Of a stretch of 64,000 nt of DNA, positions 11,538 to 22,916 are shown piece after piece. This DNA is from Rachicladosporium sp. CCFEE 5018. Its lineage: Eukaryota > Ascomycota > Dothideomycetes > Cladosporiales > Cladosporiaceae. The translations under genes were made by a program, and so were the position numbers. The first letter of the stretch is position 1, and each line of letters starts with the position of its first letter. The stretch is from the NCBI GenBank assembly GCA_002077045.2, contig KZ111147.1, positions 600,037-664,036 on the forward strand, read 5' to 3'. The notes beneath the pieces are model-generated. The model had not been told where the DNA came from. It worked only from the letters and a program-made list of their open reading frames with translations, and searched no databases.

Positions 11538-12955
11538 TGTGAGAGGCAGGAAACAACTTGGTATGCAGCGACGCCAGAGAAGATGAGGTTCGGTGTGTGG
11601 GGAGAAACATCCACCGACCTGGGGACTCACCTATTGATCAATATCGCAGGTCCACCAATGATTACCAAACAGGTTTGCAGCTGCCGCCATGGCTTGCAGC
11701 GTTCTCATGGCTAGATGCGAGGCCAGTGTTCTGTGCGACTCCGATGGAACCAAAAGCTGGAAACAAAGGCTTGAGTAATGCTTGAATATCGGGCTAGCCA
11801 GCGGCGGATTTTTTGGCTAACCCTAAAGTCAAGCCCGTCACTTAATCAAGGTTAGCGCGAAGTCCAGCCCATTCTGTACAGGGTTGTTCAGCGCGCCACA
11901 AAACCGCCGCGTGGGTCAACCGCCTGGGGCTTCCGAGCATGTTCTGACTCAAGGCTCGAACCCCCCGATGCTTGTACTGTAGGGGCTCCTTCGAAATGTC
12001 ACTATGCGGCGAGTCAGGTGAGTCGAGAACCACAGGCCCCTGTAGCCACTGCTGCCGACTTACCCGCGCGTGGTCAACGAAGACTTCACCACGCAAGCCA
12101 CGTTCACGGGAGTCCCAAAGTTCTACGACTTCTGTGAATACTCTTTCCGTGATTCAGCACGGTAGACACTGGTCCAGCTCGCTCTGCTACGCCTTGTCGT
12201 TAACCCGAGTCGCCCGAAATATGGTTGCGCAGATTCCTGCTGTGCTGTGTCATACGGGTGTAGCGCTTGCGACACACGAAGTCATGCAAACCCGCCGTCG
12301 CGAAGCTCCTGCAATCCATCGGCTAGTCCTTCTAATGCTTGCACGAGTGGAGATCTCTACCTCCTTTATCAAAAGTCTGAGGAGTCTTGCGCTACGACCT
12401 AGTGTACCGCGAGTGTTTGTATGCGTATTCAGGTGAGTGTAGAGTGTCATTGAGAATGGACTCCCACCGCAGAGAGGGTGATCAGACTTGCAGCAGGGCG
12501 GTCGTCCTGTTGTTCGTTCCTAGAGCCGCAAGCCAGAGATGCTGTTGATTCTGCTGGATGTATAAACCGTTGCTCATGCAGTCGAATACAGTTGGGTGAG
12601 CCGCTGGGTACCTACATAGGGCTCAACAATAGACTCCTTCCTCGTGGGAGAAACCTGCATTGGTACAATCGTTTGGCCTCAGGAGCAGGACGTCCACACT
12701 GATGGCGTCGAATGGATTTCGAAGCCTCCAATGGTAGTACCTTCGCGATCTGCACCAGACTGATGGCAGTCAATCGAGGACCCTTGCACAATCCGCCGGC
12801 AATGGCGCACGGACTAGAAACATCTCGTGCCTCTGCCTGAGAGGCAAGCATTCGACTATTCGAAGTCGCTCTTAGGCATGGGCGCCTCAAAGCCTCGCAT
12901 CTGCAAGAAGCTGGCGAGACTCTTCTCGAATCTCGCGAACTGGACAATGTAAAGA
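11538..12955. other. Gene-free 1.4-kb region
   Basis: No frame on either strand resembles a known protein or shows coding bias. A pair of weakly similar, near-adjacent segments at about 11820-11880 (GGGCTTGACTTTAGGGTTAG and GGGCTGGACTTCGCGCTAAC on the minus strand) may be a remnant direct repeat. No transposase or tRNA could be supported. Confidence 0.5.
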
Positions 12956-13543
12956 TTAATACCGCTGCTTGAAGGATGAGATAACAAGTTCACCTACCGC
13001 ACTGCTGTCTTTCACCACCCCATCTCTGACCCAGATGGCATGCGCGCCCATCATGTTAGCCATCATCACATCGGTGAACAGTCGATCCCCAACGATCGCC
13101 ACCTGCTCCGGCCTCGTCACTTTCGTCCCCGGCAATCCGCGGAAGTAGTCCATGATCTCGCCATGACAGCCAGGTTTCTTCGTCGCGTGATGCAGTACTT
13201 TGATGCCCGTGTTGCGTTCCAGTAAGTCAGCTTGCTGGAAGCCGGGGTCTGCGCCAGTCCCGGCTGTATTGGAGACAATGAGAAGTTGCGATCCAGGGTA
13301 GGCGGACTTGAGCTCGTCAAATTTGGCCTGGTATGGAGGATGTACGATGTTGGAGTGAGGAGTAGCGAAGCAGTTGTCTTTGTCTAACACAACGGCGCGG
13401 ATATCTGGTCGAGACGGGAGTGCTTTGGACAGGGGTACTGGGAGCTTGTCGAATGTCGAGACCGTGTAATGGGGCAGGCAGAGTGTCGGATTTGCGAAGA
13501 GCCGGAGGACGTTTAGTGTGCCAGAGATATTGAGATTGGCCAT
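12956..13543 (-). CDS. gep4: Mitochondrial phosphatidylglycerophosphatase Gep4
   Basis: Single exon. I place the start at the ATG at 13543 (MANLNISGTLNVLRLFANPT), giving 195 residues; the upstream in-frame start would add 12 residues unlike the family. Gep4 dephosphorylates PGP to phosphatidylglycerol in the cardiolipin pathway at the mitochondrial inner membrane. The HAD-type nucleophile motif VVLDKDNCF is at about 52-60, LLIVSNTAGT provides motif II, KPGCHGEIMDYF the Lys, and VAIVGDRLFTDVMMAN the acidic motif. The length is close to that of yeast Gep4. Confidence 0.92.
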   Translation of the reverse strand: MANLNISGTLNVLRLFANPTLCLPHYTVSTFDKLPVPLSKALPSRPDIRAVVLDKDNCFATPHSNIVHPPYQAKFDELKSAYPGSQLLIVSNTAGTGADPGFQQADLLERNTGIKVLHHATKKPGCHGEIMDYFRGLPGTKVTRPEQVAIVGDRLFTDVMMANMMGAHAIWVRDGVVKDSSAVGELVISSFKQRY

Positions 13544-13972
13544 TTGATGAAGACGAGACCATGTATGTGACGGTAGCAAATGCCCATGTATGCCCAGGCC
13601 GAGGCGCGAGTCAGCTCATGTTCATAGGGCTGAAAGTCTGTCCCTGGCGCATGGAAGTCGCGGCCTTCACATCGACGTTGGAACCGACGTGAAAGCACAT
13701 GCTCGGGCAATCTCATTGTGGTACATTTTAACCCCTTAGCAGCAAACTCGATCGATATCTTGGCTGTAGCATCAGTGGTCGTCCTACTGCACTGAACGAA
13801 CGACTTGTACCGTCCACATCGCGGATAATCGTCAAGCCAACCCCTTCTGATCCAGCAGCACCAGGCTGCGGGAGCTGGATCTGCAGCAAGCACTACCGGG
13901 ACTACGCGTCGCGCAGCCGTACAGGGTGGTCTATCGAAACGAGCAAAACGCTACGCGATTGTCGTGGGCGGG
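13544..13972. promoter_or_regulatory. Divergent intergenic region between gep4 and the Ptm1-like gene
   Basis: 429 bases between two start codons on opposite strands. No TATA box or recognised binding site stands out. Confidence 0.35.
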
Positions 13973-15783
13973 ATGGGGAGATGGCGGCAGCTGTGCGCCG
14001 CGGTGCTCTTGGAGCTCCTGGTCGTCGCGCAAGCTGCTGAGCAGTCTGTCGTACGTCCCATATGCCTGGCGCGAAGTGGCACACGGGACAGCCACTGACA
14101 TATCTGTAGACACAGAAAGAGTCGAATCGACAAGTATGCTCGGGCATGTACTCGAGGAAGGCTTGGGGAGGAGCTGTTGATCCATTCATACTCACCAAGT
14201 TCATACCGCCCAAAGATGCCATACCCGAGGATCAGGATCCGATGGTCAGCTTGGTGGTGTTTGAGTGGCAGGATAGACACTTGGTGGGAAAGCCGGTACC
14301 TCCGCCGGACAATGTGAGTATGCTGGGCATGAAGCGTAGTCGTAAGGGCAATGGCTGACGTCCGTAATCCAGACTATCTACATCTGCGACCCACCCAGCG
14401 TAGACGCCAACCTCTGCAAACAAGACCAGCTCGGCGCCTTCATAACAGCAGACAACGCAACCGAGACCTCGCGCTCTCAAATCATCTCCCTAGCCGTCCA
14501 CCTCAAAAACCCCGACCCCATAACCTACCAAATTAAGCGCACAGGCTACTACTGCGTCGGAACCTTCGGCTACAGCGACACAGACTACAACGCCGTGGTA
14601 GTCTTCCGGAATGCTTTTGGCGAGCTCCCCGCGGCCCAGATCGCGAAGCTGCCCTTTTACGCCGCGATAACGATTGTCTACGCCTTTCTTGGGCTGGGCT
14701 GGGGAGCGCTGTACTACCTCAACCGCAGCGATATTCTCGCCGTGCAAAATTACATCACGGCCATTCTGGTGTTCCTCGTGATCGAGATGTTCATCACCTG
14801 GCTATTCTACGACTACCAGAATCGACATGGCCTGAACACCGGTGCTAAAGTCCTTCTAGTCGTCGACGCGATCCTCTCCGCTGCCCGCAACAGCTTCTCC
14901 TTCTTCCTGCTCCTGATAGTCTGCATGGGCTATGGTGTTGTCAAACACACCCTCGGCAAAACAATGATCTACGTCCGCTGGCTAGCAATCACGCACTTCC
15001 TCTTCGGCGTGCTCTATTCCGTCGCCTCCCTGACCGTGACACCAGAGAACGCCGGCCCGCTGGTCCTCCTTGTCGTCCTGCCCCTAGCAGGCACATTGAC
15101 AGCCTTCTACATCTGGACCCTGAACTCGCTCAATCTCACACTAAAGGACCTCACGGAACGGAAGCAGACCGTCAAAGCCGCCATGTATAGGAAACTATGG
15201 TGGTGCATTCTCAGCTCCATCATCGTGATCTTCGCCTTCTTCTTCGTCAACAGCTGGACTTTCGCCGGGCAAGGGGACGAGGACTTCGTACCGGAGCATT
15301 GGGGCACGAGGTGGTTTATTCTGGATGGGTGGTTGAATCTGGTGTATTTCGCGGATGTGGCGTTTATCGCTTATGTGTGGCGGCCGACGGCGAATAATCG
15401 GAGGTTTGCTATGAGTGATGAGGTATGTTTGACTTGATGCCACCACGTGCTATGCTTGCTAACAGCTTTGACAGATCGCTCAAGACGACGATGGCTTCGA
15501 CCTCGCCTCCCGCGACTCACTTACCTTTGACTCGGAGGATCTCGAGGCCAACGACTCCGCTACGCCAAAGCCGCCTGCCTACGACTCCGTACCCTCTTAC
15601 AACGCTCCTCGAAGCGGCGGAGGGAATGACGGGGCGCGCGACGTCTCACCGCTGCCAGCGCCTAAGCCTATGAAGATGGCTGCTATGCCGCGAGCGAGTC
15701 TGGACGGCGAGACGATGTTCGCGCTCGAAGACGAAGCGGGGAGCGAGAGCGACGACGATGATAGGGGAAGGCTTGTAAAATAG
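13973..15783 (+). CDS. Ptm1-like Golgi seven-helix (GOST family) protein
   Basis: Four exons: 13973-14050, 14110-14313, 14373-15422 and 15475-15783; introns are 52-59 nt and every exon is a whole number of codons, giving 546 residues. Exon 1 encodes only the signal peptide (MGRWRQLCAAVLLELLVVAQ). The lumenal domain shows VCSGMYSRKAWGGAVDPFI and RTGYYCVGTFGYSD, hallmarks of the PTM1/lung-seven-transmembrane family. Seven hydrophobic helices follow, including GWGALYYLNRSDILAVQNY, then an acidic cytosolic tail (DDGFDLASRDSLTFDSEDLE). Members sit in Golgi and endosomal membranes and are proposed to act in trafficking. Confidence 0.93.
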
Positions 15784-16673
15784 CGCGCACTGCGAATGGA
15801 GGAGGTCGTTGTATAGTGCGGTACGATTACTGATCTCTGTCAACAATTCACTAGCCCAGCATGCGTGGGTCCAAGCTCAGATGGGGGAGTAGAGGTGAGT
15901 CTTCCTCGCTCCTTCCTTCCGTTTCCCACACAGGCTCGCAGTCAAGTCTTTGTTACACCTTCCTCACTACACTCTCGTTCCGCTGCCGCGCTGTCATTGG
16001 CCGATCCCCGATCGCACTAGTGCTCGTCGTCAAACCAAGGAACTGTACACGATGGGGCATCAATCCATGGCTGAAGCGTCGTATCAAAGCACGTGCACAA
16101 GAGGAAAGCACGAGAAACTCACATGCATATGAACAACACGCCGGCACAGGCACCGCATTGGTAGATGGTATTGTCGCTCTCGTGTTGTTGATGTATGTTG
16201 CTCGCTCTGCCCAGCCAGCTGTATGGTCAACCTCACGGGCATATTGTCCCGAACTTGCAGCCAAGTGCGCAACGAAGGTATGTTCTATCTAGCAACGGCT
16301 TGACTCCTTACAAGGCAGTCTGGAATGCTGCTGTGCTAGGTGAGACTTCATGTTGGGTAAAGTGGGTTGGCCGGGTACTTCAACAGGAGAAGCTGCAAGT
16401 GGGCCGAGTTTTAGTTATCGCTATCAGTTTATGCAGTAAGGTACCGCCTTGCCTCTTTGGACTTGGGCTGTGCAGTCACACTAGCTACTCACTGCCTCTC
16501 GTGACCGAGCGTCCATGGCATTATACAGCAGAGGTTGGTAAAGCACCGGCAGTTCCCACTAGCCATCCAATCTGCCATCGTTCGGTCGCTGGTTCAGCAA
16601 CTATGTGTACTGCATCTGTTTGACTTCGCATACAGCTGTAACAGCCTCATCGGAGGCTCGTATGCCCGTCCAT
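15784..16673. other. Convergent intergenic region, nothing recognised
   Basis: 890 bases between the Ptm1-like gene and the zinc-finger gene. Frames of up to about 140 codons occur on the plus strand but lack coding bias or any family motif. Confidence 0.45.
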
Positions 16674-18458
16674 TCACCGCCCTGAAGCCCACACTTGCCC
16701 CTCGACCTTCCGCCCCGGCACAGTCCCCTTGAACATTGTCGGCATCAGCCCATTCACAGCCGGCTTCCCAGCCTTGACCACCGCACTATCAGGGCGATAG
16801 ATGACCGGCTCCGGCAAGCGCTTCGAAGCCAAGAAACCGCCGGTAGCGGTATCCAGCATCTGCATTGCCACATAATCAGTACCTTCATCGAACTACCAGG
16901 ACTAGTTTGGTAGTAAGACACGTACCGTCTTCAGCCCACCCCACCCCCTGACTCCACACTTACTCGCACTCTCGCAGTGTGCCACCAACGCACTCGCCGT
17001 GCGGAAAGTCTTGAAGCAGCTCGGCACCTCACAGCGCCACTTCGTGCGCATGTGCGCGATCGCGAAGTGGTCGTGCAGATCTGTCGGCGTGAGGACGGGC
17101 TCGGTATCGCAGCCGGGGAAGGGACATTGGTAGCGTTCTAGTAGGGGGTCGAAGAAACGCTCGGCGTCGTAGGACGGGTCGGTGGGGTCCTGTCATGATG
17201 TGCATTAGTAGGCGTGTCGCGTAAGTGGGCAGTGAGGTGGTGGACGAACCCAAAAGCGTGTCTCGCGGATGTCGCGCGGCTGGGTGGCGAGGGCACGCTC
17301 GGCGTTGCGAGCACGGGCGATGGCATCTGGCGGTGTGGGACGAGCGGATGGGAACAGCGCTTTGGTCGTGTTGTGTGTGCCCCAGGCTTTGGCGGGTGGA
17401 GCTGGCTTTGGGGTCTTAGTAAGCCAGTCTGGCTGACGGGCGAGCACTGCGCTAGCCTGGGCAGTGGCCACGGATACCGTATCATCGTCGTCGGCATCCT
17501 CGTTGGTGGCAGCGCGGAATGCGGCGCTATAGCTAGGTGTAGGAGGAGGCGAGGAAGTAGTGCCAATCGATCCGGACTGCACCTTGTTCGCTCCACGACG
17601 ACTCGTGAAGTCACTCGTAGGCGACAGCAATCCCCCATCATCACCCTCGCCAATCTTCAACTTCTCCAAATACTCATGCACCTGCCCCTTCTCCTCCTTC
17701 CTCGGCATCTTCGGCCACTGCTCTAAATTTGCCCTCGTAAGCGGAACCCCCTTCCCATGCAGCTCGACCAACGCAATCTCAACATCCAGCGGCCGTACTC
17801 CACCCCCCTGCGCCTCATCAACAAGGTCCAACAACACGCCCCCCTCCTCCCTATCAGACTCACTCCCCTCCTCGATAGCCCCGGGCCTCGCCCCCGCCTC
17901 CGGAAGCGCAAACTTCGGATTCCTCGCCAGATTCTCATTTAGCTCGCCCCAACGCCCCTGCTTATCAAGCTCATCCTGCACGTACTTCGCCTGCACCCAC
18001 TGCAGAAACTTCCACCTAGGTATCACCTGACACTGCCCTTTCTCCAGATGCGCGATCATCCAGCTCGCTCCCTCGAAAACTTTCCCGCATCTGCCACAAG
18101 CGACTTTCTGCAACGCCGTGTGCATCATCTTCCTATGCTCCTTCCTCCCACCGAAAGACTTGAAGTCCTCGCCGCAGAACTCGCAGACGATGTGTTTTGG
18201 GTTGCTGTTGTAGATGTCGGGGTGGTCTTTGTGCAGTTCGAGCCAGGGGGCCATGGCGTCGATTTTGTGTTGGGTTAAGTCACTCCAGTCGAGGCAGTCG
18301 GTGTCGCACTTTTTGCAGTAGTGGTGCGCGGGGTCGGTGAGTTTGTGCGCTTTCATGTCATTCGTGGTGGCGAAGGTGAATGTGCAGGAGCGGTAGGTGC
18401 AGCGGATGTCGTTGTCGGCGTTCGAGGTGAAGTGGATGGAGGGGTGGCGGGCGGCCAT
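16674..18458 (-). CDS. C2H2 zinc-finger protein
   Basis: Exons 17250-18458, 16964-17189 and 16674-16882 give 547 residues; introns are 60 and 81 nt. The acceptor of the second intron (GAAG at 16883) was chosen because it alone restores the downstream frame. The first 130 residues hold a series of C2H2-type fingers (CTYRSCTFTFATTNDMKAH, YCKKCDTDCLDWSDLTQH, VCEFCGEDFKSFGGRKEH, ACGRCGKVFEGASWMIAH); two more follow near the C-terminus (YQCPFPGCD..LHDHFAIAH and WRCEVPSCFKTFRTASALVAH). The middle is acidic and Pro/Ser-rich. It is probably a nucleic-acid-binding protein of filamentous ascomycetes; targets are unknown. Confidence 0.83.
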
Positions 18459-18947
18459 GGTGGAAGGACGGGGGAATGTAGTGGTAGCAGATGTGTATGA
18501 AGGGATGACAGTCGTGGTGGGATGGAAGGAGTTGGAGAACGGTGTAAGAGGAAGGTGTGATCTTTCAAAGCCGAGACTGCACAAGGCAGTGACGACGTAC
18601 AGTGTAAGAGGAAGGCGCGAATGTGTGAGCCTTGTGATCATCGGTAGCCCCCCTAAGTGAGTGAGAAAAAGAATTACAGTATGATGTGAGATGTCAATAT
18701 CGCTTACAGATGCTGTTCTCCCATGTGGACATGGGGTATAAAAAGGAGCTCGACGTCCTCAGGCTACTCGCGTACCTATTCGCCGGTCAGCGATGTGTAC
18801 GACTGATTCGCAATTTCCTATGCAAGCCATAGCATCATCTACGGCCTTCCTAGTTCTGCAAAATGCTGCACTGTCCGTGGAGGACTGTCCCTCATGCCGA
18901 AAACGCCTCGCGATGCAATATCATGCCCATTCTACTCATCACCACAT
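18459..18947. promoter_or_regulatory. Promoter of the zinc-finger gene / 3' flank of the Sec14-like gene
   Basis: 489 bases between two minus-strand genes. A TATAAAAAG at 18737-18745 reads on the plus strand, facing away from the zinc-finger gene, so I do not assign it. No coding sequence is seen. Confidence 0.35.
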
Positions 18948-20194
18948 CTAAACCGTCAGCTTGGCAACCTCCGCCGCAGCCAAATCAACATCCACCTTCT
19001 CCTTCCCATCCGCATCAACACCCTCAAGCTTCCCCGCCTCCTCCAACTTCTGTCCAAGACTCTTCGCATCTCCACCCCTCAGATACTCCTCAAATTCTCC
19101 AATCCTTTTCCCACCGCTCTCCCACCTCTCCCTATAAGCCTTCCGCCTCTTCTCACACTCCCCCTGCAGCGCCTTCCAGTACACAGCATGATCGTACTCA
19201 AAGTCCAAATCCCCCGTAGCCTGATTCCAAAGCTGCTCCGGCGGGACATACTGCCGCAGATCCTCGTTGAACTTCATCTTCTCCTTTGTGACCGGGTCGA
19301 TGAAGCCAGCGATGGCTTTGAAGAAGATGTTGACGTACCAGGGCAGTTGCGAGATAAGCGCTCTACCAAGACGTTCAGGGTTGTGGCCTTGAAGGATGTT
19401 CAGCACGGCGCGGGCTTGGCCTACGGAGGGCACGGAGCCGCCTGCTGCGCCCGAGAAGTTTATGAGCAGGGCTGTGGTTTCTTGGCCGGGGGCCATCATG
19501 TCTATGACGTGGTCGAGCATAAAGCAGAGGTGGTGGATCTGGCGGTCGGACATCTTGGTGTTCTGTTTGCCAGGGCTGAGGTAGAGGCACGGTCTTGCGT
19601 CGTTGTCGTAGCCGAGAATTATTTGCTTGCCGGTCTCGTTCTCGGGGGAGATGTAGTCGAAGGTGAAGCTGTCTGCGCCATACTCTCGTCGCCAGGAGAG
19701 AGTTGACTGCAGGCGTTTGAGGGCGTTGGCGGTGTTCCATTTCGTGGCACGGAGGTAGCGGAGGATGCATTCGTGGGTTAGAAACATGCGTTCATGGTCT
19801 TGGACCGGGGCGGAGGCGGCGCCTTTGAGGGTTGTGGTGGGGAGGGATGTCCATTGCGAGACTTGAGCAAAGACTGTGGCGTATCTAGAATGTGGTCAGG
19901 CGCCGCTATACACGTACATACGAGACTCATTAGTACGTACTTCACTTCCTGCTCTGCGCTCAGCTCTGCTGGCTTTGGCGGCTTCGATGTGGCAGATGGT
20001 CGCGGTATGGGCACTTTCAGCGTACCAGCCGGTGCTGTCCAGCCAACCTCTTCCTGCTCAGCGCCTGCGCTGGTACTTTGCGTCGATGTAGCTGGCGTGC
20101 CATTCTGTGAGATTGCAGACGTGAAGGACTCGGCGCGAGACGGCGCTGATGGTGTGGCCGCTGCCGATGTCGAGATTACTGGAGCTTCCGCCAT
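18948..20194 (-). CDS. Sec14-like CRAL-TRIO lipid-transfer protein
   Basis: Exons 19941-20194 and 18948-19884 with a 56-nt intron give 396 residues. After a low-complexity N-terminal 75 residues comes the CRAL-TRIO N domain (MFLTHECILRYLRATKW, WRREYGAD) and the lipid-binding core (RPCLYLSPGKQNT, FMLDHVIDMMAPGQETTALL, LNILQGHNPERLGRALIS, LPWYVNIFFKAIAGFIDPVT, QLWNQATGDLDFEYDHAVYW). The missing catalytic function is normal: these proteins exchange phosphatidylinositol and a second lipid between membranes. The protein is closer to the Sec14-homologue (Sfh/Pdr17) type than to Sec14 itself by layout, but the subfamily is uncertain. Confidence 0.9.
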
Positions 20195-20691
20195 GTCTGC
20201 TGCTGTGGGAGGAACTATGGGAGAGAAAAGCTACAAAGGGACAGGCCCACGAACAAATGTGAGTATATTGACGTTGCTAGTCGGGAATTGCGGTGAGAAT
20301 GACCCGAGATGCAGGGGCGCCTGGGGCGGGCGAGATTGAGCCCCCATTGGCAAGCCACCTACCATTCTATCCCGGCTTGCGATTGCGAGGATCGTCATGC
20401 AAATGGCGAGATAAGGTGACGAAGACATCTTAGAGGTAAGGCTTAGGACGAGCCCACATATGTGCGCCTGGATGGAATCCTAGGCCAATGCGTAAGCAGA
20501 TGTCAGCAGTCAAGCATGTCGTGTGCTCACACATCGGCATTCAGCCCCCACCATCGCCTCTTATCTGATCCATCTTATCTCCACTTTACGCGTCTGCCAG
20601 AACGCGTTTCCCAATGCTGCGCTTTTGACAGTCCTACAGCAGTACAGTAACCGCTGTGCAAATCTGTATATTCCCCACGCATCCAGCAATC
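20195..20691. promoter_or_regulatory. Divergent intergenic region upstream of Sec14-like gene and POLA2 fragment
   Basis: 497 bases between opposite start codons. It retains the layout of a normal bidirectional promoter even though the gene on the right is truncated. No specific element is recognised. Confidence 0.35.
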
Positions 20692-20916
20692 ATGGCCGAC
20701 GAGCCCACCACACAACTCCACACCCTCTTCTCTCCGCACACCCCCCTTCCCTCCGACGTCCTCCACGAACTTTCCTCTCTAACCTCCCTCCTCTCCCTAA
20801 CCCCCGAAGAGCTCTTCTACAAATGGGAGTCCTACGCCATCAAAATGGGCACAGAAACCACACAGATGTCCTTCAAAACCGTGAAAGACTTCAAGAAAGA
20901 CTTGCAAGATGCTCTT
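20692..20916 (+). pseudogene. 5' fragment of DNA polymerase alpha subunit B (Pol12/POLA2)
   Basis: The 75 codons after the ATG match the N-terminal helical domain of the B subunit of DNA polymerase alpha-primase: LTPEELFYKWESYAIKMG and MSFKTVKDFKKDLQDAL are characteristic. Homology stops at about 20916. The plus frame then runs on for about 95 codons of Arg/Glu-rich sequence that is the reverse complement of another gene's beginning. The rest of POLA2 (OB-fold and phosphoesterase domains, about 500 residues) is not in the window. Because Pol12 is essential, an intact copy must lie elsewhere, or this is an assembly chimera. Confidence 0.75.
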
Positions 20917-21042
20917 GGACTGCACATCCGCCGTCGGAGCGAGGACGAGGATGGTGCTGTTGACCGTGATGGCCGAGGCATACGAAAGGAAAAGAGCAGA
21001 GGTCACCGCGACCAAGCCGCAGAATTTATTAACGAAAGACAT
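20917..21042 (-). pseudogene. 5' fragment of a secreted protein gene (possibly Agd3-like deacetylase)
   Basis: Reading leftward from the ATG at 21042 there is a clear signal peptide (MSFVNKFCGLVAVTSALFLS, then YASA) followed by ITVNSTILVLAPTADVQS. Codons from ITVNST on are almost all C-ending, as in genuine genes here. The sequence then runs into the reverse complement of the POLA2 fragment. The beginning resembles the mature N-terminus of fungal Agd3-like polysaccharide deacetylases (a STILVLA strand after the signal peptide), but this is a short match from memory. Confidence 0.45.
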
Positions 21043-22916
21043 GATCGATTGATCGAAACGACTGTTGCGCGAGAACTACGCTGTACACTGAGTAACGAAG
21101 AAACAACAACACGAGAAGAGCAAATGCTGTTATACCTTCCCAGCAGTGGCGTACATCGTCTCAGCGGCCCAGTCCACGCCCGTCGAATACGACGCAATTA
21201 GCGAACCTGGCGCGCAGATCAATACCATCAGGCAACCTTGTGCCGACAGCCGGCCAGTAGGAGGTAGCGTGTACGGCTCTAGCGCGTGCGATGCCCAGGC
21301 TAGGGGGTCAGCCTTGACTGGGAGAAGTCTAGTCAAGCTTTTTGCGGGAGAGTTTGTGAGAACGTGGCGCCTCATGGGGAAGTCCCAAACTATCGTTTCG
21401 TTCCTGCGTCTGACATCGAATGTAGATCTGTATGTGGTTTTGTGGAGCTACACGAGCGACTGTGATGGACAATTTGGGGGCCACTTGGCGAGTGAGACCA
21501 GAGTTGCCATTCTTGTAGCGACAACGTGGCGGACTCTGATGGGGATTGGAACACTTAACCACGGTTCGGCCGCGGCATCGAGGACAGACCCTGAAGCGCA
21601 CGTTGCTGAGGTCTGCCCCGATGAGGACAAGCTTTGCCAATATGCCTCACAAGCCCCTGTTCCGCCCCTGTTCCGCTCTTACCGCTGCAAGGCTGTGGGG
21701 CCGCGAAACTTCTTTTGCTACTGCCCAGAATAGCCATGCCACTCGACTCGAGTCACGGGGCTCTACAGTTGCTCTTCACTTGCATGGATCTACGTGCCCT
21801 ACAGCACGGGTATTCGGCTCAAGCACCGCGATGTAGCCGGCTTGACCGGTCGAATATAGTGCACTCTTTCAGAAGCTTGGTCTGGGCAGTGGGGTGGCTG
21901 ATATGAGTACGAGTCCTCATCTCGGCACACATCAGCGAGATGCAATATAGATGCTTTCCCGTTGCGGCAGAGCTACATTGCGCGTACAGTACTGTATGTC
22001 AGAGGGGCCCATCGTCTGACCGCGACAGTGATGCAGGGATCTAGGTCGTGTCTGGTAGCCTCTTGATCAGGATGAGGAAACGCTAGCGGCCATGCGCGAC
22101 ATACAGCCCTCTTCTATGACTACTGCAGGTGCTCGACAGAGACTTCAATGATAGTCGAGGAAAAGTCCAGGTTGTCAGGCATGAAACATATCGAAAGGCT
22201 GACGGCCCGCAGAGCAAGATCTGAAGGTTAACGAGCGCGCAACGATAGCACCCTTCACAGTAACGGACAAGGAATTCAAGCGACGACGCGACAGAGCTTC
22301 CATTACCACGGCGGTTGCTCCGACTAGAATCTTCTCTCCGCAGCCAGAAGTGTAGTCCACCCTCGCCGGAATATAGAGCTGCGAACTCTGATACAGAGGT
22401 CTGCTGAAGGTCGCTCGTGCTACCATCGACAGCGTTACGACGCTTTCGCCACCGCGCAGAGATCTCTGAGAGACACTTACTTCGACTAGTCAGCAGAAGA
22501 CCCTCGCTCCATAGTGCATCAGCTCTACGTTCTCACAACAGGCCTGTGGTCGATGATCGCATAAGAGGTCTCCAGACTTCTACGTGATTGAATGGAGCCT
22601 TACAGTCGGGCCGAAAGACAACGCGAGCACCTGTCGTATGAGAAGCCCTATCCCCTCGAGCTGCTCGGAGCCTCGAGTTAGACCGAAGAGCCGGTCTGGC
22701 ACACTCGGCATGATCAGCCTTTGGCTAGACCCAAGTGCGGTAGTGACGTCATCATCAGAGAAGGACTCCAGGCTAGGGAGGGAGCTGAAGCGGTGTCGCA
22801 TCTCGCCCACGTGGAGCTCCCGCTTCACACTTCACGTCTGCCACATGGTAGTCGTACCACGGCGTACATGGTAAGCTGACATTTCCATCCCCGCTGTCGG
22901 AAACTTACCTATCTGG
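21043..22916. other. Gene-free 1.9-kb region right of the fragment junction
   Basis: No supported gene. Its first part would be the promoter of the truncated secreted-protein gene. Frames of up to 195 codons (plus strand from 21146) lack family motifs and coding bias. I find no inverted or direct repeats longer than about 12 bases. Confidence 0.5.

Noticed and set aside
11822..11828. CCCTAA, telomere-like
   Set aside because: A single unit only, with no tandem array; the neighbourhood is ordinary chromosomal sequence.
11953..11962. GGTTCGAGCC on the minus strand, resembling a tRNA B box
   Set aside because: No A box at the right distance upstream, and the flanks cannot form a T-arm or acceptor stem.
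18737..18745. TATAAAAAG, a good TATA box on the plus strand
   Set aside because: No plus-strand gene follows within reach; the next plus-strand frames are shadows of the Sec14-like gene.
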